From assembly GCF_003722335.1 (NCBI RefSeq), contig NZ_CP026100.1, positions 2,950,001 through 3,014,000 of the forward strand: 64,000 nucleotides of DNA, written 5' to 3'. This stretch comes from Caulobacter flavus (GTDB lineage: Bacteria; Pseudomonadota; Alphaproteobacteria; Caulobacterales; Caulobacteraceae). Of the stretch, positions 45,198 to 54,944 are shown piece after piece (the first letter of the stretch is position 1; the number at the start of each line of letters is the position of its first letter). Both the position numbers and the translations under genes were made by a program. Under the pieces are notes generated by a model. It made no database searches, was not told where the DNA came from, and saw nothing but the letters and a program-made list of their open reading frames with translations.

Positions 45198-46394
45198 TTA
45201 ATCCTCGGCGACGTCCTTCATGGCGAAACTGATCGGGATGACGCAGCCCTTTGCGCCTTCGGCCGAGGGGGCCGAGCGCGCCCGCCGCAGCATGGTGGTG
45301 GCCGCCTGGGCGAAGGCGTCGACCGGTTGCGCGGCCACGACCTCGACGTCGCTGACCCGTCCCTCCGGCGTCACGTCGAAGCGCAGGGTGGCCCAGCCTT
45401 CCACCCGTTCGCGGGCCAGGGCGGGCGGATAGGCGGACTGGGTCGAGATGTTCAGGGTCTCGCGGATGGCGCCGCAGGCCTTGTCGAGGGGAGGCGGCTG
45501 AGCCCGGACCGAACGCGCGGGCAGGGCGGCCGGCGAGGGCGTGCGCCTGCCCGACGACTTGATGGGCGCGCCCGCGGTCTTGGCGCGCGCGGCGAAGGTG
45601 ACGTAGCAGCCGCTCACCGGCCGCCCAGGATGGAAGCGGGAGTCGGCCACCGAGGCGCCGGCCAGGTCCGCGAGCACCGGATCCCCGCCCTGGGCGACGA
45701 CGCGGACGTTCCGCGCCGCGCCTTCGGCGTCGATGTCGTAGAGCACGCCGGCCCAGGGGGCGACGAAGTCGCGATCCTCGAATGAGCGCAGGTCCGGATA
45801 GCTGATCTGGGCGGGCAGGCGGCGCGGAGCCTTGCCGCAGTCGCCGCGCGAAGAGATCTCGCGCCGGGCCGCCGCGGGGGCGTCGCGTCTGCGCAGGGCG
45901 ACGATCTGCAGCAGCGTCGCCGTCGAGGCCCGGGCCAGCGGCGTGTAGGTCCGAGACACCTCGACCCGGCAGTCGGCCGTCGGCGGCCCGGCCATGAACC
46001 GCCAGCGGGCGAAGGCGGCGATCGTGTCCTGCGACGTCATGCTGTCGGGCGCGGCCTTGATGTCGACCGGCGTCCCGTTGGCGTCGATGCCGAAGGTCAG
46101 GGCGGCGAACGGGCGGTCGTCGCGCGTCGGCGCGTCGGGCGACGCGCCCCTGGACGCCAGGCCGACATTGATTTCCGGCGGGAGTTGCGCGCCGTGCACG
46201 ACGCCGACATTGCGGGTCGCGCAGCGCGCCACGGTCGGGGAGGGGCCATAGGACGCGACCCGAGTGACGAACCCGCGCGTTTCCTGGGTCGTCTGGATCG
46301 GGGGCGGGATCGGGAGAGGAGAAGGCTTCGGCGGATCGAACGCCAGCGCCGACGTTGCGCAGAGCGTTAGGGGCATGACGAGCAGAAGACGCAT
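45198..46394 (-). CDS. Secreted protein with TonB-like C-terminal domain
   Basis: The 398-residue protein has a cleavable signal peptide (MRLLLVMPLTLCATSALA) rather than the N-terminal anchor of true TonB. The C-terminal 70 residues (YPPALARERVEGWATLRFDVTPEGRVSDVEVVAAQPVDAFAQAATTMLRRARSAP) fit the energy-transducer TonB C-terminal fold, and two related beta-rich segments occur earlier (about 90-160 and 190-275, VLYDIDAEGAARNVRVVAQGG). Seven cysteines are spread over the mature chain, allowing disulfides. It is periplasmic by inference; whether it contacts TonB-dependent receptors is unknown. Confidence 0.7.
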   Translation of the reverse strand: MRLLLVMPLTLCATSALAFDPPKPSPLPIPPPIQTTQETRGFVTRVASYGPSPTVARCATRNVGVVHGAQLPPEINVGLASRGASPDAPTRDDRPFAALTFGIDANGTPVDIKAAPDSMTSQDTIAAFARWRFMAGPPTADCRVEVSRTYTPLARASTATLLQIVALRRRDAPAAARREISSRGDCGKAPRRLPAQISYPDLRSFEDRDFVAPWAGVLYDIDAEGAARNVRVVAQGGDPVLADLAGASVADSRFHPGRPVSGCYVTFAARAKTAGAPIKSSGRRTPSPAALPARSVRAQPPPLDKACGAIRETLNISTQSAYPPALARERVEGWATLRFDVTPEGRVSDVEVVAAQPVDAFAQAATTMLRRARSAPSAEGAKGCVIPISFAMKDVAED

Positions 46395-46507
46395 ACTCTA
46401 TCTCCGCGAGTGTTGCAGGCGGACCTATGCAGCGGTTACAGCCAAGGTCAAGGCGGCGTTGGCGTTCTCACCTTGGCGATCATGGCCGCTCGGCGCATAA
46501 GGGGGCC

Positions 46508-46894
46508 ATGACCAAGGTGCTTCTCGTCGCCGTGGGCGGCGCCGCCGGCTCCGTCGCCCGCTATCTCGTGGGTGCGGCCGCGCTGCGCTGGATCGGCCCG
46601 GGCTGGCCCTGGGGGACCATGACCGTCAACATCGTCGGCGGCTTCCTGATGGGGCTGCTGACCGGCTGGCTGGCGCTCAAGGCGGCCGGACAGCAGGAGA
46701 CGCTCCGCGTTCTCCTGGGCGTCGGGATCCTCGGCGGTTTCACCACCTTCTCCGCCTTTTCGCTGGACGCTGCTCTGATGATCGAGCGGCGCGCCTACGG
46801 ACAGGCTTTTTCCTACACCGCCGCCAGCGTGCTGATCGCGCTCGCGGCCCTTTTCGCGGGCCTCTATCTCGCCCGCAGGATGTTCGCCGCATGA
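46508..46894 (+). CDS. crcB: Fluoride channel CrcB (Fluc)
   Basis: The 128-residue protein is a four-helix CrcB/Fluc fluoride channel, recognised from VAVGGAAGSVARYLVGA, WGTMTVNIVGGFLMGLL and GGFTTFSAFSLDA. It dimerises in the inner membrane and lets fluoride leave the cell. Length and key residues are normal. The upstream bases do not show the fluoride riboswitch consensus. Its stop overlaps the next ATG by four bases (ATGA). Confidence 0.96.
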   Translation: MTKVLLVAVGGAAGSVARYLVGAAALRWIGPGWPWGTMTVNIVGGFLMGLLTGWLALKAAGQQETLRVLLGVGILGGFTTFSAFSLDAALMIERRAYGQAFSYTAASVLIALAALFAGLYLARRMFAA

Positions 46895-47880
46895 AGGAAG
46901 TCCGCACCCTCTACGTCGATGGCGGGGAGGACGGCGTTCGTCTGGACCGCTGGTTCAAGCGCCGCTGGCCGCACCTGAACCACATCCAGCTCAACAAGCT
47001 GTTCCGCTCGGGCCAGGTCCGGGTCGACGGCTCGCGCGCCAAGGCCGACACCAAGCTGGCGGCCGGCAGCCAGATCCGCGTACCGCCGCTGCCCGACGCC
47101 CCCGACCCGTCGGAGAAGGGCAAGCTGTCGGCGCGCGACATCGCCTACGCCCGCTCGCTGGTGCTGTACGAGGACGAGGACGTCCTGGCGCTGAACAAGC
47201 CCGCCGGCCTGGCCGTGCAGGGCGGCACCAAGACCACTCACCACATCGACAAGCTGCTCAGCGCCTGGGGCGAGGGCGTGGACCGCCCGCGCCTGGTGCA
47301 CCGGCTCGACCGCGACACCTCCGGCGTGCTGCTGCTGGGCAAGACGCCCAGCGCCGCCGCGCGCCTGTCGGGCGCTTTCGCCAAGCGCAAGGCGCAAAAG
47401 ACCTACTGGGCGATCGTCGCGGGCAATCCGCACCCCCTGGAAGGCGTCATCGAGCTGCACCTCGCCAAGCGTGGTCTCAACGACCGCGAGATGGTGGTGC
47501 CCGCCGATCCCAAGGACAAGGACGCCTCGCCGGCCGAGACCGAGTTCGTCACCATCAGCCGCGCGGGCCCGCGCGTCACCTGGATGGCCCTGCGTCCGCA
47601 CACTGGCCGCACCCACCAGTTGCGCGCCCACATGAAGGCCATCGGCCATCCGATCCTCGGCGATCCCAAGTACGGCGACGAAAAGTCGGCCCAGCTGTCG
47701 GAAGGGCTGAAGCTGCAGCTGCACGCCCGCTCGATCCTGCTGCCGCACCCCAGCGCCGGCATGCTGCACGTCGAGGCGCCGCTGAGCGCCGAGATGAAGG
47801 CCGGCTTCGCCAAGTTCGGCTTCTCCGAGGACGAGGCCGAGCAGGATCCGTTCGGCCGGCGCCAGACCAAGCGGCGATGA
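46891..47880 (+). CDS. RluC/RluD-type pseudouridine synthase with S4 domain
   Basis: The 329-residue enzyme has an N-terminal S4 RNA-binding domain (VRLDRWFKRRWPHLNHIQLNKLFRSGQVRVDGSRA) and a catalytic domain with LVHRLDRDTSG (catalytic Asp140), KTYWAIVAG and TGRTHQLRAHMKAIGHPILGDPKYG. RluC-type enzymes act on 23S rRNA positions 955, 2504 and 2580 in E. coli. The domain layout suits RluC. It overlaps crcB and the following TPR-oxygenase gene (ATGA in both cases), a three-gene coupled unit. Confidence 0.92.
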   Translation: MKEVRTLYVDGGEDGVRLDRWFKRRWPHLNHIQLNKLFRSGQVRVDGSRAKADTKLAAGSQIRVPPLPDAPDPSEKGKLSARDIAYARSLVLYEDEDVLALNKPAGLAVQGGTKTTHHIDKLLSAWGEGVDRPRLVHRLDRDTSGVLLLGKTPSAAARLSGAFAKRKAQKTYWAIVAGNPHPLEGVIELHLAKRGLNDREMVVPADPKDKDASPAETEFVTISRAGPRVTWMALRPHTGRTHQLRAHMKAIGHPILGDPKYGDEKSAQLSEGLKLQLHARSILLPHPSAGMLHVEAPLSAEMKAGFAKFGFSEDEAEQDPFGRRQTKRR

Positions 47881-49367
47881 ACCAAGGCCTGGTCCAGCAA
47901 GCCTGGGACCTGCTCGGCCGAGGCCAGGTCGAGCAGGCGCTCGCCCTGACCGCCGCCGGCGCGGCCCGTCCGACGGCCATGCCGGGCTTGCTGATCGTGC
48001 ATGCGGCGGCGCTGAAGGGCGCGGGCCGTCACGCCGAGGCCCTGACGTTCAACGAGCGCGCCGCGCGGAGCGCGCCTCAGGACCGGCTGGCCTGGTACAA
48101 TCTGGCCGCCACCAACGGCGACCTCGGTCGCCAGGTCGAGGCGGAGGCGGCGGTCCGCAAGGCCATGTCGCTGGGGCTCGACGCGCCCGAGGCCTGGCTG
48201 GTCCTGGCTCGCGCGGTGCAGTTCCAGCATCGCTACGACGAGGCCGAGACGATCTTCCAGGGCGCGATCGCCCGCCGTCCCAACTTCGTCGACGCCCATC
48301 GCGATCTGGCCCAGCTGCGCTGGATGCGCACCGCCGATCTCGACCATGCGCTGGCGCCGCTGAAGGCCACCCTGGCGCGGCAGTCCGATCCGCGTCTTCT
48401 GCACGTCCAAGCCCTGGTCGAGGAGTTCGCCGGCCGGCTGCCCCAGGCGCTGGACACGCTGCGCGCGGGCCTGCGGCGTCATCCGAACGACCTGCACCTG
48501 CTGATCACGGCGGCCCACGCCGCGGCCGAACTGGGCGAGACGGCCGAGGGCCTGGTCCACGCCCAGGCCGCCGCGCGCCTGGCGCCGGGCGCGGCCCCGG
48601 TGCTCAAGAGCCTGGCCGAGGCCCTGCTGGCCTCCGGCGACGCCGCCGGCGCCTCGTCGGTGGCCGGATCGGTGCTGCAGGCCTTTCCGTACGACCAGCA
48701 CGCCCTGTCGCTGCAGGCCCTGGCATGGCGGATCCTCGGCGATCCGCGCTATGGCGTGCTCTACGACTACGAGGCCTTCGTGCGGCCCTACACCCTGCCG
48801 ACGCCGCAGGGATGGAGCGACCTGCCGAGCTTCCTGGCCGACCTGCGCAAGCGCCTGGGCGAGCTGCACGACCTGGAGACCCATCCGCTGCAGCAGTCGC
48901 TGCGCGGCGGCGCCCAGGTGCAGTCGTTGCACACCTCGCGGGAACCGGTGTTCCAGGCCTTCTTCGCCAGCGCCCGCGCCAGCGTCGACCGCTACGCGGC
49001 CGAGATCGGCGAGGGGAGCGATCCCCTGCGTATCCGCCGCACGGGCAAGGCGGTGGTGCAGGGCGGCTGGTCAGTCAGCCTCAAGCCCAACGGCTTCCAC
49101 ACCGACCACGTCCATCCGCAGGGCTGGGTGTCGTCGGCCTTCTACATCGACCTGCCGCCGGGCGTGGACGATGCGAATAAGCGCGAAGGCTGGATCAAGT
49201 TCGGCCAGCCCGGCTGCGCCACCGCGCCGAAGCTGGACGCCGAGCATGCGGTGAAGCCGTCTCCCGGCACGCTGGTGCTGTTCCCGTCCTACATGTGGCA
49301 TGGAACGGTGCCGTTCAGCGGCGAGACGCGTCGCCTGACCATGGCCTTCGACGCGGTTCCGGGGTGA
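47877..49367 (+). CDS. TPR repeat protein with C-terminal 2OG-Fe(II) oxygenase domain
   Basis: The 496-residue protein has TPR-like helical repeats (about 5-280, with RLAWYNLAATNGDLGRQVEAEAAVRKAM and AWLVLARAVQFQHRYDEAETIFQGAIARRPNFVDAHRDLA) followed by a 2-oxoglutarate/Fe(II) oxygenase domain. The metal triad is visible: His408 and Asp410 in GFHTDHVH and His475 in YMWHG; Arg485 or Arg486 would bind 2-oxoglutarate. The family (2OG-FeII_Oxy_5) is known for putative protein or small-molecule hydroxylation; the substrate is unknown. Translational overlap with the rRNA pseudouridine synthase raises the possibility of a ribosome-linked substrate, but this is speculation. Confidence 0.85.
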   Translation: MNQGLVQQAWDLLGRGQVEQALALTAAGAARPTAMPGLLIVHAAALKGAGRHAEALTFNERAARSAPQDRLAWYNLAATNGDLGRQVEAEAAVRKAMSLGLDAPEAWLVLARAVQFQHRYDEAETIFQGAIARRPNFVDAHRDLAQLRWMRTADLDHALAPLKATLARQSDPRLLHVQALVEEFAGRLPQALDTLRAGLRRHPNDLHLLITAAHAAAELGETAEGLVHAQAAARLAPGAAPVLKSLAEALLASGDAAGASSVAGSVLQAFPYDQHALSLQALAWRILGDPRYGVLYDYEAFVRPYTLPTPQGWSDLPSFLADLRKRLGELHDLETHPLQQSLRGGAQVQSLHTSREPVFQAFFASARASVDRYAAEIGEGSDPLRIRRTGKAVVQGGWSVSLKPNGFHTDHVHPQGWVSSAFYIDLPPGVDDANKREGWIKFGQPGCATAPKLDAEHAVKPSPGTLVLFPSYMWHGTVPFSGETRRLTMAFDAVPG

Positions 49368-49470
49368 CCCCCTCCGGCCCTCTGGACCACCTCGCCCAGA
49401 GGGGGAGGATCTAGTCCGCAAGATGCTCCCCCTCTGGGGGAGCTGTCGCGGAGCGACTGAGGGGGAGCGC
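49368..49470. repeat. GC-rich palindromic intergenic repeat (paired copies)
   Basis: The spacer after the TPR-oxygenase stop contains two partial copies of the ctccccctctgggggag family (ccctctggaccacctcgcccagaggg and ctccccctctgggggag, plus a gcggagcgac stem and gaggggga end). It lies before the DUF1501 gene on the minus strand and is the same family as at 4236. Confidence 0.75.
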
Positions 49471-49475
49471 CGCGC

Positions 49476-50741
49476 TCAGACCAACCCCGTCACCGGCCTG
49501 GCGCCGGCGCTGTCGACGAACACCTTCCGCTCCACGTCCGCCCGGTCGACGCCCAGATGGTCGATCAGCACGCCCTTGAACAGGCCGCGCATGTCCAGCG
49601 TCGGGGCCACGTCGCGGTTTTCGAACAGGGCGGTCTCCGACAGGGTGGGCCAGTCGCCGACGATGCCGCCGCGCTTCAGGGCCCCGCCCAGCAGCAGGGC
49701 TGTCGAGGCCGTGCCGTGGTCGGTGCCGCCGGTGCCGTTGACGCGGGCGGTGCGGCCAAACTCGGTGACGGCGACCACCACCGTGTTCTTCCATTCGGGG
49801 CCCAGGCCCTCGTGCAGGCCGTCGAGCACGGCGTCCAGATAGGTCAGCCGCGTGGCGATCTGACCGACCTGGCCGGCATGGGTGTCGAAGCCGTCCAGCG
49901 ACAGGGCGGCGATCTGCGGGCCGTCGGCCTGGCGCATGAAGCCGGCAAGGGTCGAGCCCAGCTTGCGGGCGGCTTCCCGGCCCTGGCGGTTGTCGGCGGG
50001 ACGGCCGCCCGGCCGGTTCATGGCGGGCGTCGACGCCGCCATCATCATGCCGCCCTCGGCAGGCGGAGCGGGGGCAGGAGCCAGGGCCGTCATCGCCGCC
50101 TGGGCCATGGCCTCGGTCTCCAGGCCGCGCGCGAAGGCCGGTCCCAGCAGCGGGTCGCCCTTGTAGAGGTCCTGCAGCAGGGTGGGCAGGCGCGCGGCCT
50201 CGTCCAGGCCCTTGCCCGGCGACCAGCTGGCGGCCTGCACCTTGCCGCGCAGGATCAGCGGCGCGGTGGTTCCCACCGACAGGGCCTCGGTCTTGCCCGG
50301 ACCCATGACCTCCAGCGTGCGGTTCAGCCACCCGCTGTCGGCGCCATAGACCTTGGCCTCGCCGGTCTCGAGCACATCCTGGGCCTCGAAGTGCGAGCGG
50401 GCGCGGTCGGGCGTGGCGATGGCCGGGGCGATCCGCGCCTGGCCCTGCCGGGCCAGCGCGTGGACGGTGGTCAGCGACGGATGCAGGGCGAAGGTGTCGT
50501 CCAGCTTCAGCGCCGCTTCCGCCCCGACGGCGATGGGGCCGCGCAGGGCCGCGTAACCGGGATCGCCGATCGGCGGGGCGACCGACAGGCCGTCCATGCC
50601 GCCGCGGCAGACCACGACGACAAGCTTCTTGGCGCCGTCGGCGGCGTGGGCCTGGCGGCCGACGAAGCTGACGGCCACGCCCAGGCTGGCGGCGGCGGCC
50701 AGGAACGAGCGGCGCGAAGGCGGGAGGGAACGGTCGGTCAT
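49476..50741 (-). CDS. Tat-exported DUF1501 protein
   Basis: The 421-residue product has a twin-arginine signal (SRRSFLAAAASLGVAVSFVG, RR at 10-11) and a DUF1501 domain: LVVVVCRGGMDGLSVAPPIGD, LDTHAG-like LDGFDTHAGQVGQIATRL and VVAVTEFGRTARVNGTGGTDHGTAS, an alkaline-phosphatase-like fold with conserved metal-binding type residues. It is usually found next to a DUF1800 protein, as here, where its ATG overlaps the upstream stop by four bases. The pair is secreted, widespread in environmental bacteria and without a proven function. The start at 50741 was chosen for the Tat signal. Confidence 0.92.
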   Translation of the reverse strand: MTDRSLPPSRRSFLAAAASLGVAVSFVGRQAHAADGAKKLVVVVCRGGMDGLSVAPPIGDPGYAALRGPIAVGAEAALKLDDTFALHPSLTTVHALARQGQARIAPAIATPDRARSHFEAQDVLETGEAKVYGADSGWLNRTLEVMGPGKTEALSVGTTAPLILRGKVQAASWSPGKGLDEAARLPTLLQDLYKGDPLLGPAFARGLETEAMAQAAMTALAPAPAPPAEGGMMMAASTPAMNRPGGRPADNRQGREAARKLGSTLAGFMRQADGPQIAALSLDGFDTHAGQVGQIATRLTYLDAVLDGLHEGLGPEWKNTVVVAVTEFGRTARVNGTGGTDHGTASTALLLGGALKRGGIVGDWPTLSETALFENRDVAPTLDMRGLFKGVLIDHLGVDRADVERKVFVDSAGARPVTGLV

Positions 50742-52216
50742 CGGCGTTGGAACTCCGGACTCATCACCAGCAGGGCGAAGGCTTCGCGGCGGGTTTCGGC
50801 GCGGGCGACGGCGCGGGCCGTGGGCTCGCTGAGCCGCGCGCCCAGCGCCGAGCGGGCCAGGGCGTCGGGATCGCGGGTGTCGGCCACGGCGGCGGCGAAC
50901 CCCTGCGTCCACTGCATGCGCTTGACCAGGCCGTCGGGCGAGGCCCAGGCCCCCGCCTCGTCGGGCCAGCCCTTGGGCGAGGGCGGAGAGAACGGCTTCT
51001 GGCCCAGGCTGATCAGGATCGGGTTCAGCCGCTCGAAGGCCGCGGGGCGTCCGCCGACCGCGCGCCAGGTCGAGATCACGAACTCGTACGGGGTCTTGAT
51101 CTTGGTCGGGGTCGGGTCCCAGGCCTCGGGCGCCTCGATCAGGGCCTTGGCCACCTCGTCGAGCTGGCCGCCGGTCTCGATCCAGCGCGTTTCCAGCCGC
51201 TTGACCAGGGCCGGCGGCGGATCGTCGGCGACGAAGTGGCGGGCGATCTTGCCGCAGACGTGGCGCGCCGTGCGCGGATCGGCCGCCAGCGCCTTCAGCA
51301 CCGACAGGCCCTGGTTCTCGCCGCTCTGTGCGTAGGCCTTGCCGAGGATCGAGCGCGCGCCCGGCTCGTGGGTGTTGGCGCGGAACACGAAGGCGCCGAT
51401 GTCCGGGTCCTGGGCGCGGCCGATGCTGAAGCCGGTCAGGGCGCGGGCGAACTCGGTGACGTCGGCCTGGCTGTAGCCGGCGTCGACGCCGACGGTGTGC
51501 AGCTCGAGGATCTCGCGCGCCAGGTTCTCGTTCAGGCCGGTCCGCCGGCCCTTGCGCGTCTGGTAGCGGGCCGCTGGGCTGCCCGGACCCACCGACTGGG
51601 CCTGGTCCAGGTAGGTCAGCATGGCCGCATGGGTGCTGGCCGCCAGCAGCATGTCCTCGAAGCGGCCGAAGGCGTGCGGGCGGATCGCCTCGCGCTCGAA
51701 CGGCCCGATGACGATCGAGGCGGCCTGCTTGGTCTGCGAGACGGTGAAGTGGTTGGCGAAGAACAGCGCCCAGCGCTCGCGGAAGCTGGTCTCGGTGTCG
51801 GTGGCCAGCTGGGCGCGGGCCAGGAAGTCGCCGGTGGTCTTCTCCCGGATGTAGCGCTGGACGTCCTTCTGGGCCTCGGACTTGGCGTTGCGGTTGGGCG
51901 CGTCGACCACCGGGATCGACTTCGTGTCGTCGCCGGCGACCATCCGGGCGTCCTGGCGGGCGGCCCGGCGCTCCTGGCGAAGATCGGCGAAGGCGGCGTA
52001 GCGCACGGGCGCGCTCTCGCCGTCGTCCCTGGGCAGGTCGGCGCCCTCGCGGCGGATCTGGCTCTGCAGGAAGCCGCGCGGATCGCTCCGCGCCGCCTCG
52101 ATCTCACCGGGCCGCGCGCCCAGGCCGAAGCGGGTGGCGGCGATGGCGGCCATCAGGTCGTTGGACGGCAGACTCAAGCCGGGCTCTCCCTTGCGATATG
52201 GCGTCCGATCGACCAT
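50738..52216 (-). CDS. DUF1800 domain protein
   Basis: The 492-residue protein shows the DUF1800 plan: AIAATRFGLGARPGEI, FRERWALFFANHFTVS, MLLAASTHAAMLTYLD, NENLAREILELHTVGVDAGYSQADVTEFARALTGFSIG and a C-terminal domain. It is translationally coupled to the DUF1501 gene. The family role is unknown, though with DUF1501 it may form a secreted matrix or surface pair. The start at 52216 lacks a clear SD; an in-frame ATG at about residue 22 (before AAIAATRFGLG) fits family starts better. No signal peptide is evident. Confidence 0.88.
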   Translation of the reverse strand: MVDRTPYRKGEPGLSLPSNDLMAAIAATRFGLGARPGEIEAARSDPRGFLQSQIRREGADLPRDDGESAPVRYAAFADLRQERRAARQDARMVAGDDTKSIPVVDAPNRNAKSEAQKDVQRYIREKTTGDFLARAQLATDTETSFRERWALFFANHFTVSQTKQAASIVIGPFEREAIRPHAFGRFEDMLLAASTHAAMLTYLDQAQSVGPGSPAARYQTRKGRRTGLNENLAREILELHTVGVDAGYSQADVTEFARALTGFSIGRAQDPDIGAFVFRANTHEPGARSILGKAYAQSGENQGLSVLKALAADPRTARHVCGKIARHFVADDPPPALVKRLETRWIETGGQLDEVAKALIEAPEAWDPTPTKIKTPYEFVISTWRAVGGRPAAFERLNPILISLGQKPFSPPSPKGWPDEAGAWASPDGLVKRMQWTQGFAAAVADTRDPDALARSALGARLSEPTARAVARAETRREAFALLVMSPEFQRR

Positions 52217-52273
52217 TCAACGCGGTGGCTGCGGAAGTCCGTCGCCAGCCTTCCGTAAAAATGAGCCGTTCCC

Positions 52274-53002
52274 GTGTCCGACAAGCCCGACCTGATCGAA
52301 AAGCCGCGCCGCTTCTACAAGGCCGCGACCGCCGGCGAGGCCAAGGACGGCCTGTTCCCGGTGCTGCTGGACGGCCGCACGCCCAAGTCGCCGCAGAAGA
52401 AGCCGCTGGCCCTGCCGACCCAGGCCCTGGCCCAGGTCGTCGCCGACGAGTGGGAGGCCCAGGAGAAGGTCATCGACTCCACGGCCATGCCGGCCACGCG
52501 CCTGGCCTTCACCGCCATCGACCGCATCGCCGAGACCCGTGCCGAGGTCGCCCGCGAGGTCGCCGCCTACGCCGGTTCGGACCTGCTCTGCTACCGCGCC
52601 GACGGGCCCACGCCGCTGATCGAGCGCCAGGCCCGCGAGTGGGGCGCGATGCTGGACTGGGCCAAGGCCGAGCACGGCGTGGCGCTGGAGCCTGTCACCG
52701 GGATCATCCACGCCCCGCAGCCGCCGGCGACCCTGGCCGCCGTCGAGGCCCTGGCCCTGCGGCTCGACGACTTCTCGCTGGCGGGCGTGGCCTACGCCGC
52801 CGGCCTGCTGGGCTCGACGGTGCTGGCGCTCGCCCTGCGCGCCGGCCGCGTCACCGGCCAGAAGGCGCTCGACCTCTCGCGCCTCGACGAGATCTTCCAG
52901 GCCGAGCAGTGGGGAGACGACCACGAGGCCGTGACCCGTGCCGCCAACCTGGCCGTCGAGGCCGCCGTCCTGGAGCGGTGGTTCGCCGCCCTTCGCCGAT
53001 GA
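52274..53002 (+). CDS. ATP12-family F1-ATPase assembly chaperone
   Basis: The 242-residue protein matches ATP12: [52 protein letters not shown] and, later, the [26 protein letters not shown] segment. ATP12 binds the alpha subunit of F1 during ATP synthase assembly. In bacteria it is almost confined to alphaproteobacteria, supporting the taxonomic assignment. The start is a GTG (52274) whose length agrees with the family. A YnfA gene lies 10 bp downstream. Confidence 0.95.
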   Translation: MSDKPDLIEKPRRFYKAATAGEAKDGLFPVLLDGRTPKSPQKKPLALPTQALAQVVADEWEAQEKVIDSTAMPATRLAFTAIDRIAETRAEVAREVAAYAGSDLLCYRADGPTPLIERQAREWGAMLDWAKAEHGVALEPVTGIIHAPQPPATLAAVEALALRLDDFSLAGVAYAAGLLGSTVLALALRAGRVTGQKALDLSRLDEIFQAEQWGDDHEAVTRAANLAVEAAVLERWFAALRR

Positions 53003-53012
53003 GCACGGGCTG

Positions 53013-53339
53013 GTGAGGAGCGCGCTGGTCTACGTCCTGGCGGCCGTCTGCGAGATCGGCGGCTGCTTCGCCTTCTGGGCCTGGCTGCGGCAGGGGCGTT
53101 CGGCGCTGTGGACCATCCCCGGCGTCCTGGCCCTGATCGCCTTCGCCTGGCTCTTGACCCGCGTCGAGGCCGCCGCGGCCGGCCGGGCCTTCGCCGCATA
53201 CGGCGGCGTCTACATCCTGTCGTCCATCGTCTGGATGCGGACGGTCGAGCAGGTGCGGCCAGACCGCTGGGACCTGATCGGCATGGCCGTCTGCCTGCTG
53301 GGCGCGGGCATCATCCTCTTTGGGCCCAGGGCCGCCTGA
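53013..53339 (+). CDS. YnfA/UPF0060 family small membrane protein
   Basis: The 108-residue protein has four hydrophobic helices and YnfA signatures: [50 protein letters not shown] and [13 protein letters not shown]. YnfA is an SMR-like efflux protein candidate in the inner membrane. The GTG at 53013 gives the standard length; an upstream in-frame ATG would overlap the ATP12 gene. It is the last gene before the carboxylase, and co-orientation suggests loose co-transcription. Confidence 0.93.
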   Translation: MRSALVYVLAAVCEIGGCFAFWAWLRQGRSALWTIPGVLALIAFAWLLTRVEAAAAGRAFAAYGGVYILSSIVWMRTVEQVRPDRWDLIGMAVCLLGAGIILFGPRAA

Positions 53340-53411
53340 AGGCTGCGCCTTGCCAGCCCCGCCGGGGCTCTTTACGCCTTTGGGTCCAGTCCCTGCTTGG
53401 AGCCGAAGACC

Positions 53412-54944
53412 TTGCAACACATCCTGGAAGAGCTGGAGCGTCGTCGCGAGCAGGCGCGGGCCGGGGGCGGCGAGAAGCGGGTGGCGAGCCAGCACGCCAA
53501 GGGCAAGCTGACGGCGCGCGAGCGCATCGACCTGCTTCTGGACGAGGACTCGTTCGAGGAGTTCGACATGTTCGTCGAGCACCGGGGGACCGAGTTCGGC
53601 ATGGCCGAGCAGAAGGTGCCGGGCGACGGGGTGGTCACCGGCTGGGGGACGATCAACGGCAAGGTCGTCTACGTGTTCTCCAAGGACTTCACGGTGTTCG
53701 GCGGCTCGCTGAGCGGCGCGCACGCGGCCAAGATCGTCAAGGTCCAGCGCCAGGCGATGAAGGCCGGCGCGCCGATCATCGGCCTGTTCGACGCGGGCGG
53801 GGCGCGCATCCAGGAGGGCGTCGACAGCCTGGCCGGCTATGCCGACATCTTCCTGGAAAACACCCTGGCCAGCGGCGTCATCCCGCAGATCAGCGTGATC
53901 ATGGGTCCCTGCGCCGGCGGCGACGTCTATTCGCCGGCCATGACCGACTTCATCTTCATGGTGAAGGATACGAGCTACATGTTCGTCACCGGCCCGGACG
54001 TGGTCAAGACCGTCACCAACGAGGTCGTCACCGCCGAGGAGCTGGGCGGGGCCCGTGTCCACGCGGCCAAGTCGGGCGTGGCCGAGGGCGCGTTCGAGAA
54101 CGATCTGGAGGCCCTGACCCAGGTGCGCCGGCTGGTGGACTTCCTGCCCTCGTCCAACCGCGAGAAGGCTCCCATCCGCCAGAGCTTCGACGACCCGCAT
54201 CGCCAGGAGGCGAGCCTCGACACCCTGGTTCCCGCCGATCCGGGCAAGCCCTACGACATGAAGGAGCTGATCTCGAAGATCGTCGACGAGGCCGACTTCT
54301 TCGAGATCTCGTCCGAGTGGGCCAGGAACATCGTCTGCGGCTTTGCCCGGATGGACGGCCAGACCGTCGGCATCGTCGCCAACCAGCCGCAGGTGCTGGC
54401 CGGGGTGCTCGACATCGACAGTTCCCGCAAGGCCGCCCGCTTCGTGCGGTTCTGCGACGCCTTCGAGATCCCGATCGTCACCCTGGTCGACGTGCCGGGC
54501 TTCATGCCGGGCACCAAGCAGGAGTATGGCGGCCTGATCAAGCACGGCGCCAAGCTCCTGTTCGCCTATGCCGAGGCCACCGTGCCCAAGGTCACCCTGA
54601 TCACCCGCAAGGCCTATGGCGGGGCCTATGACGTGATGAGCTCCAAGCACCTGCGCGGCGACTTCAACTACGCCTGGCCCACCGCCGAGATCGCGGTGAT
54701 GGGGGCCAAGGGCGCGGTCGAGATCATCTTCCGCCAGGAGGCCAAGGATCCGCAGGCCCTGGCCGCCCGCGAGGCCGAGTACAAGGACCGCTTCGCCAAC
54801 CCCTTCGTCGCCGCCAGCCGCGGCTATGTCGACGACGTCATCATGCCCCACGGCACCCGCAAGCGCATCGTCCGGGCCCTGCACTCCCTCAAGGGCAAGG
54901 TCCTCACCAACCCCTACAAGAAGCACGACAACATTCCGCTGTAG
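53412..54944 (+). CDS. pccB: Acyl-CoA (propionyl-CoA) carboxylase beta subunit
   Basis: The 510-residue protein is the biotin-dependent carboxyltransferase: it moves CO2 from carboxybiotin to propionyl-CoA, giving methylmalonyl-CoA. Evidence includes [49 protein letters not shown], the two oxyanion regions [18 protein letters not shown] and [15 protein letters not shown], and the C-terminal [19 protein letters not shown]. The start is uncertain: TTG 53412 has GGAG nine bases upstream and gives [13 protein letters not shown], whereas TTG 53397 would add five residues. The alpha (biotin) subunit is not adjacent. A giant palindromic repeat begins 2 bp after its stop. Confidence 0.95.
   Translation: MQHILEELERRREQARAGGGEKRVASQHAKGKLTARERIDLLLDEDSFEEFDMFVEHRGTEFGMAEQKVPGDGVVTGWGTINGKVVYVFSKDFTVFGGSLSGAHAAKIVKVQRQAMKAGAPIIGLFDAGGARIQEGVDSLAGYADIFLENTLASGVIPQISVIMGPCAGGDVYSPAMTDFIFMVKDTSYMFVTGPDVVKTVTNEVVTAEELGGARVHAAKSGVAEGAFENDLEALTQVRRLVDFLPSSNREKAPIRQSFDDPHRQEASLDTLVPADPGKPYDMKELISKIVDEADFFEISSEWARNIVCGFARMDGQTVGIVANQPQVLAGVLDIDSSRKAARFVRFCDAFEIPIVTLVDVPGFMPGTKQEYGGLIKHGAKLLFAYAEATVPKVTLITRKAYGGAYDVMSSKHLRGDFNYAWPTAEIAVMGAKGAVEIIFRQEAKDPQALAAREAEYKDRFANPFVAASRGYVDDVIMPHGTRKRIVRALHSLKGKVLTNPYKKHDNIPL

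Noticed and set aside
46395..46507. Fluoride riboswitch before crcB
   Set aside because: The short upstream sequence lacks the conserved ggcgatggc...ctgatgac pattern of the crcB motif.
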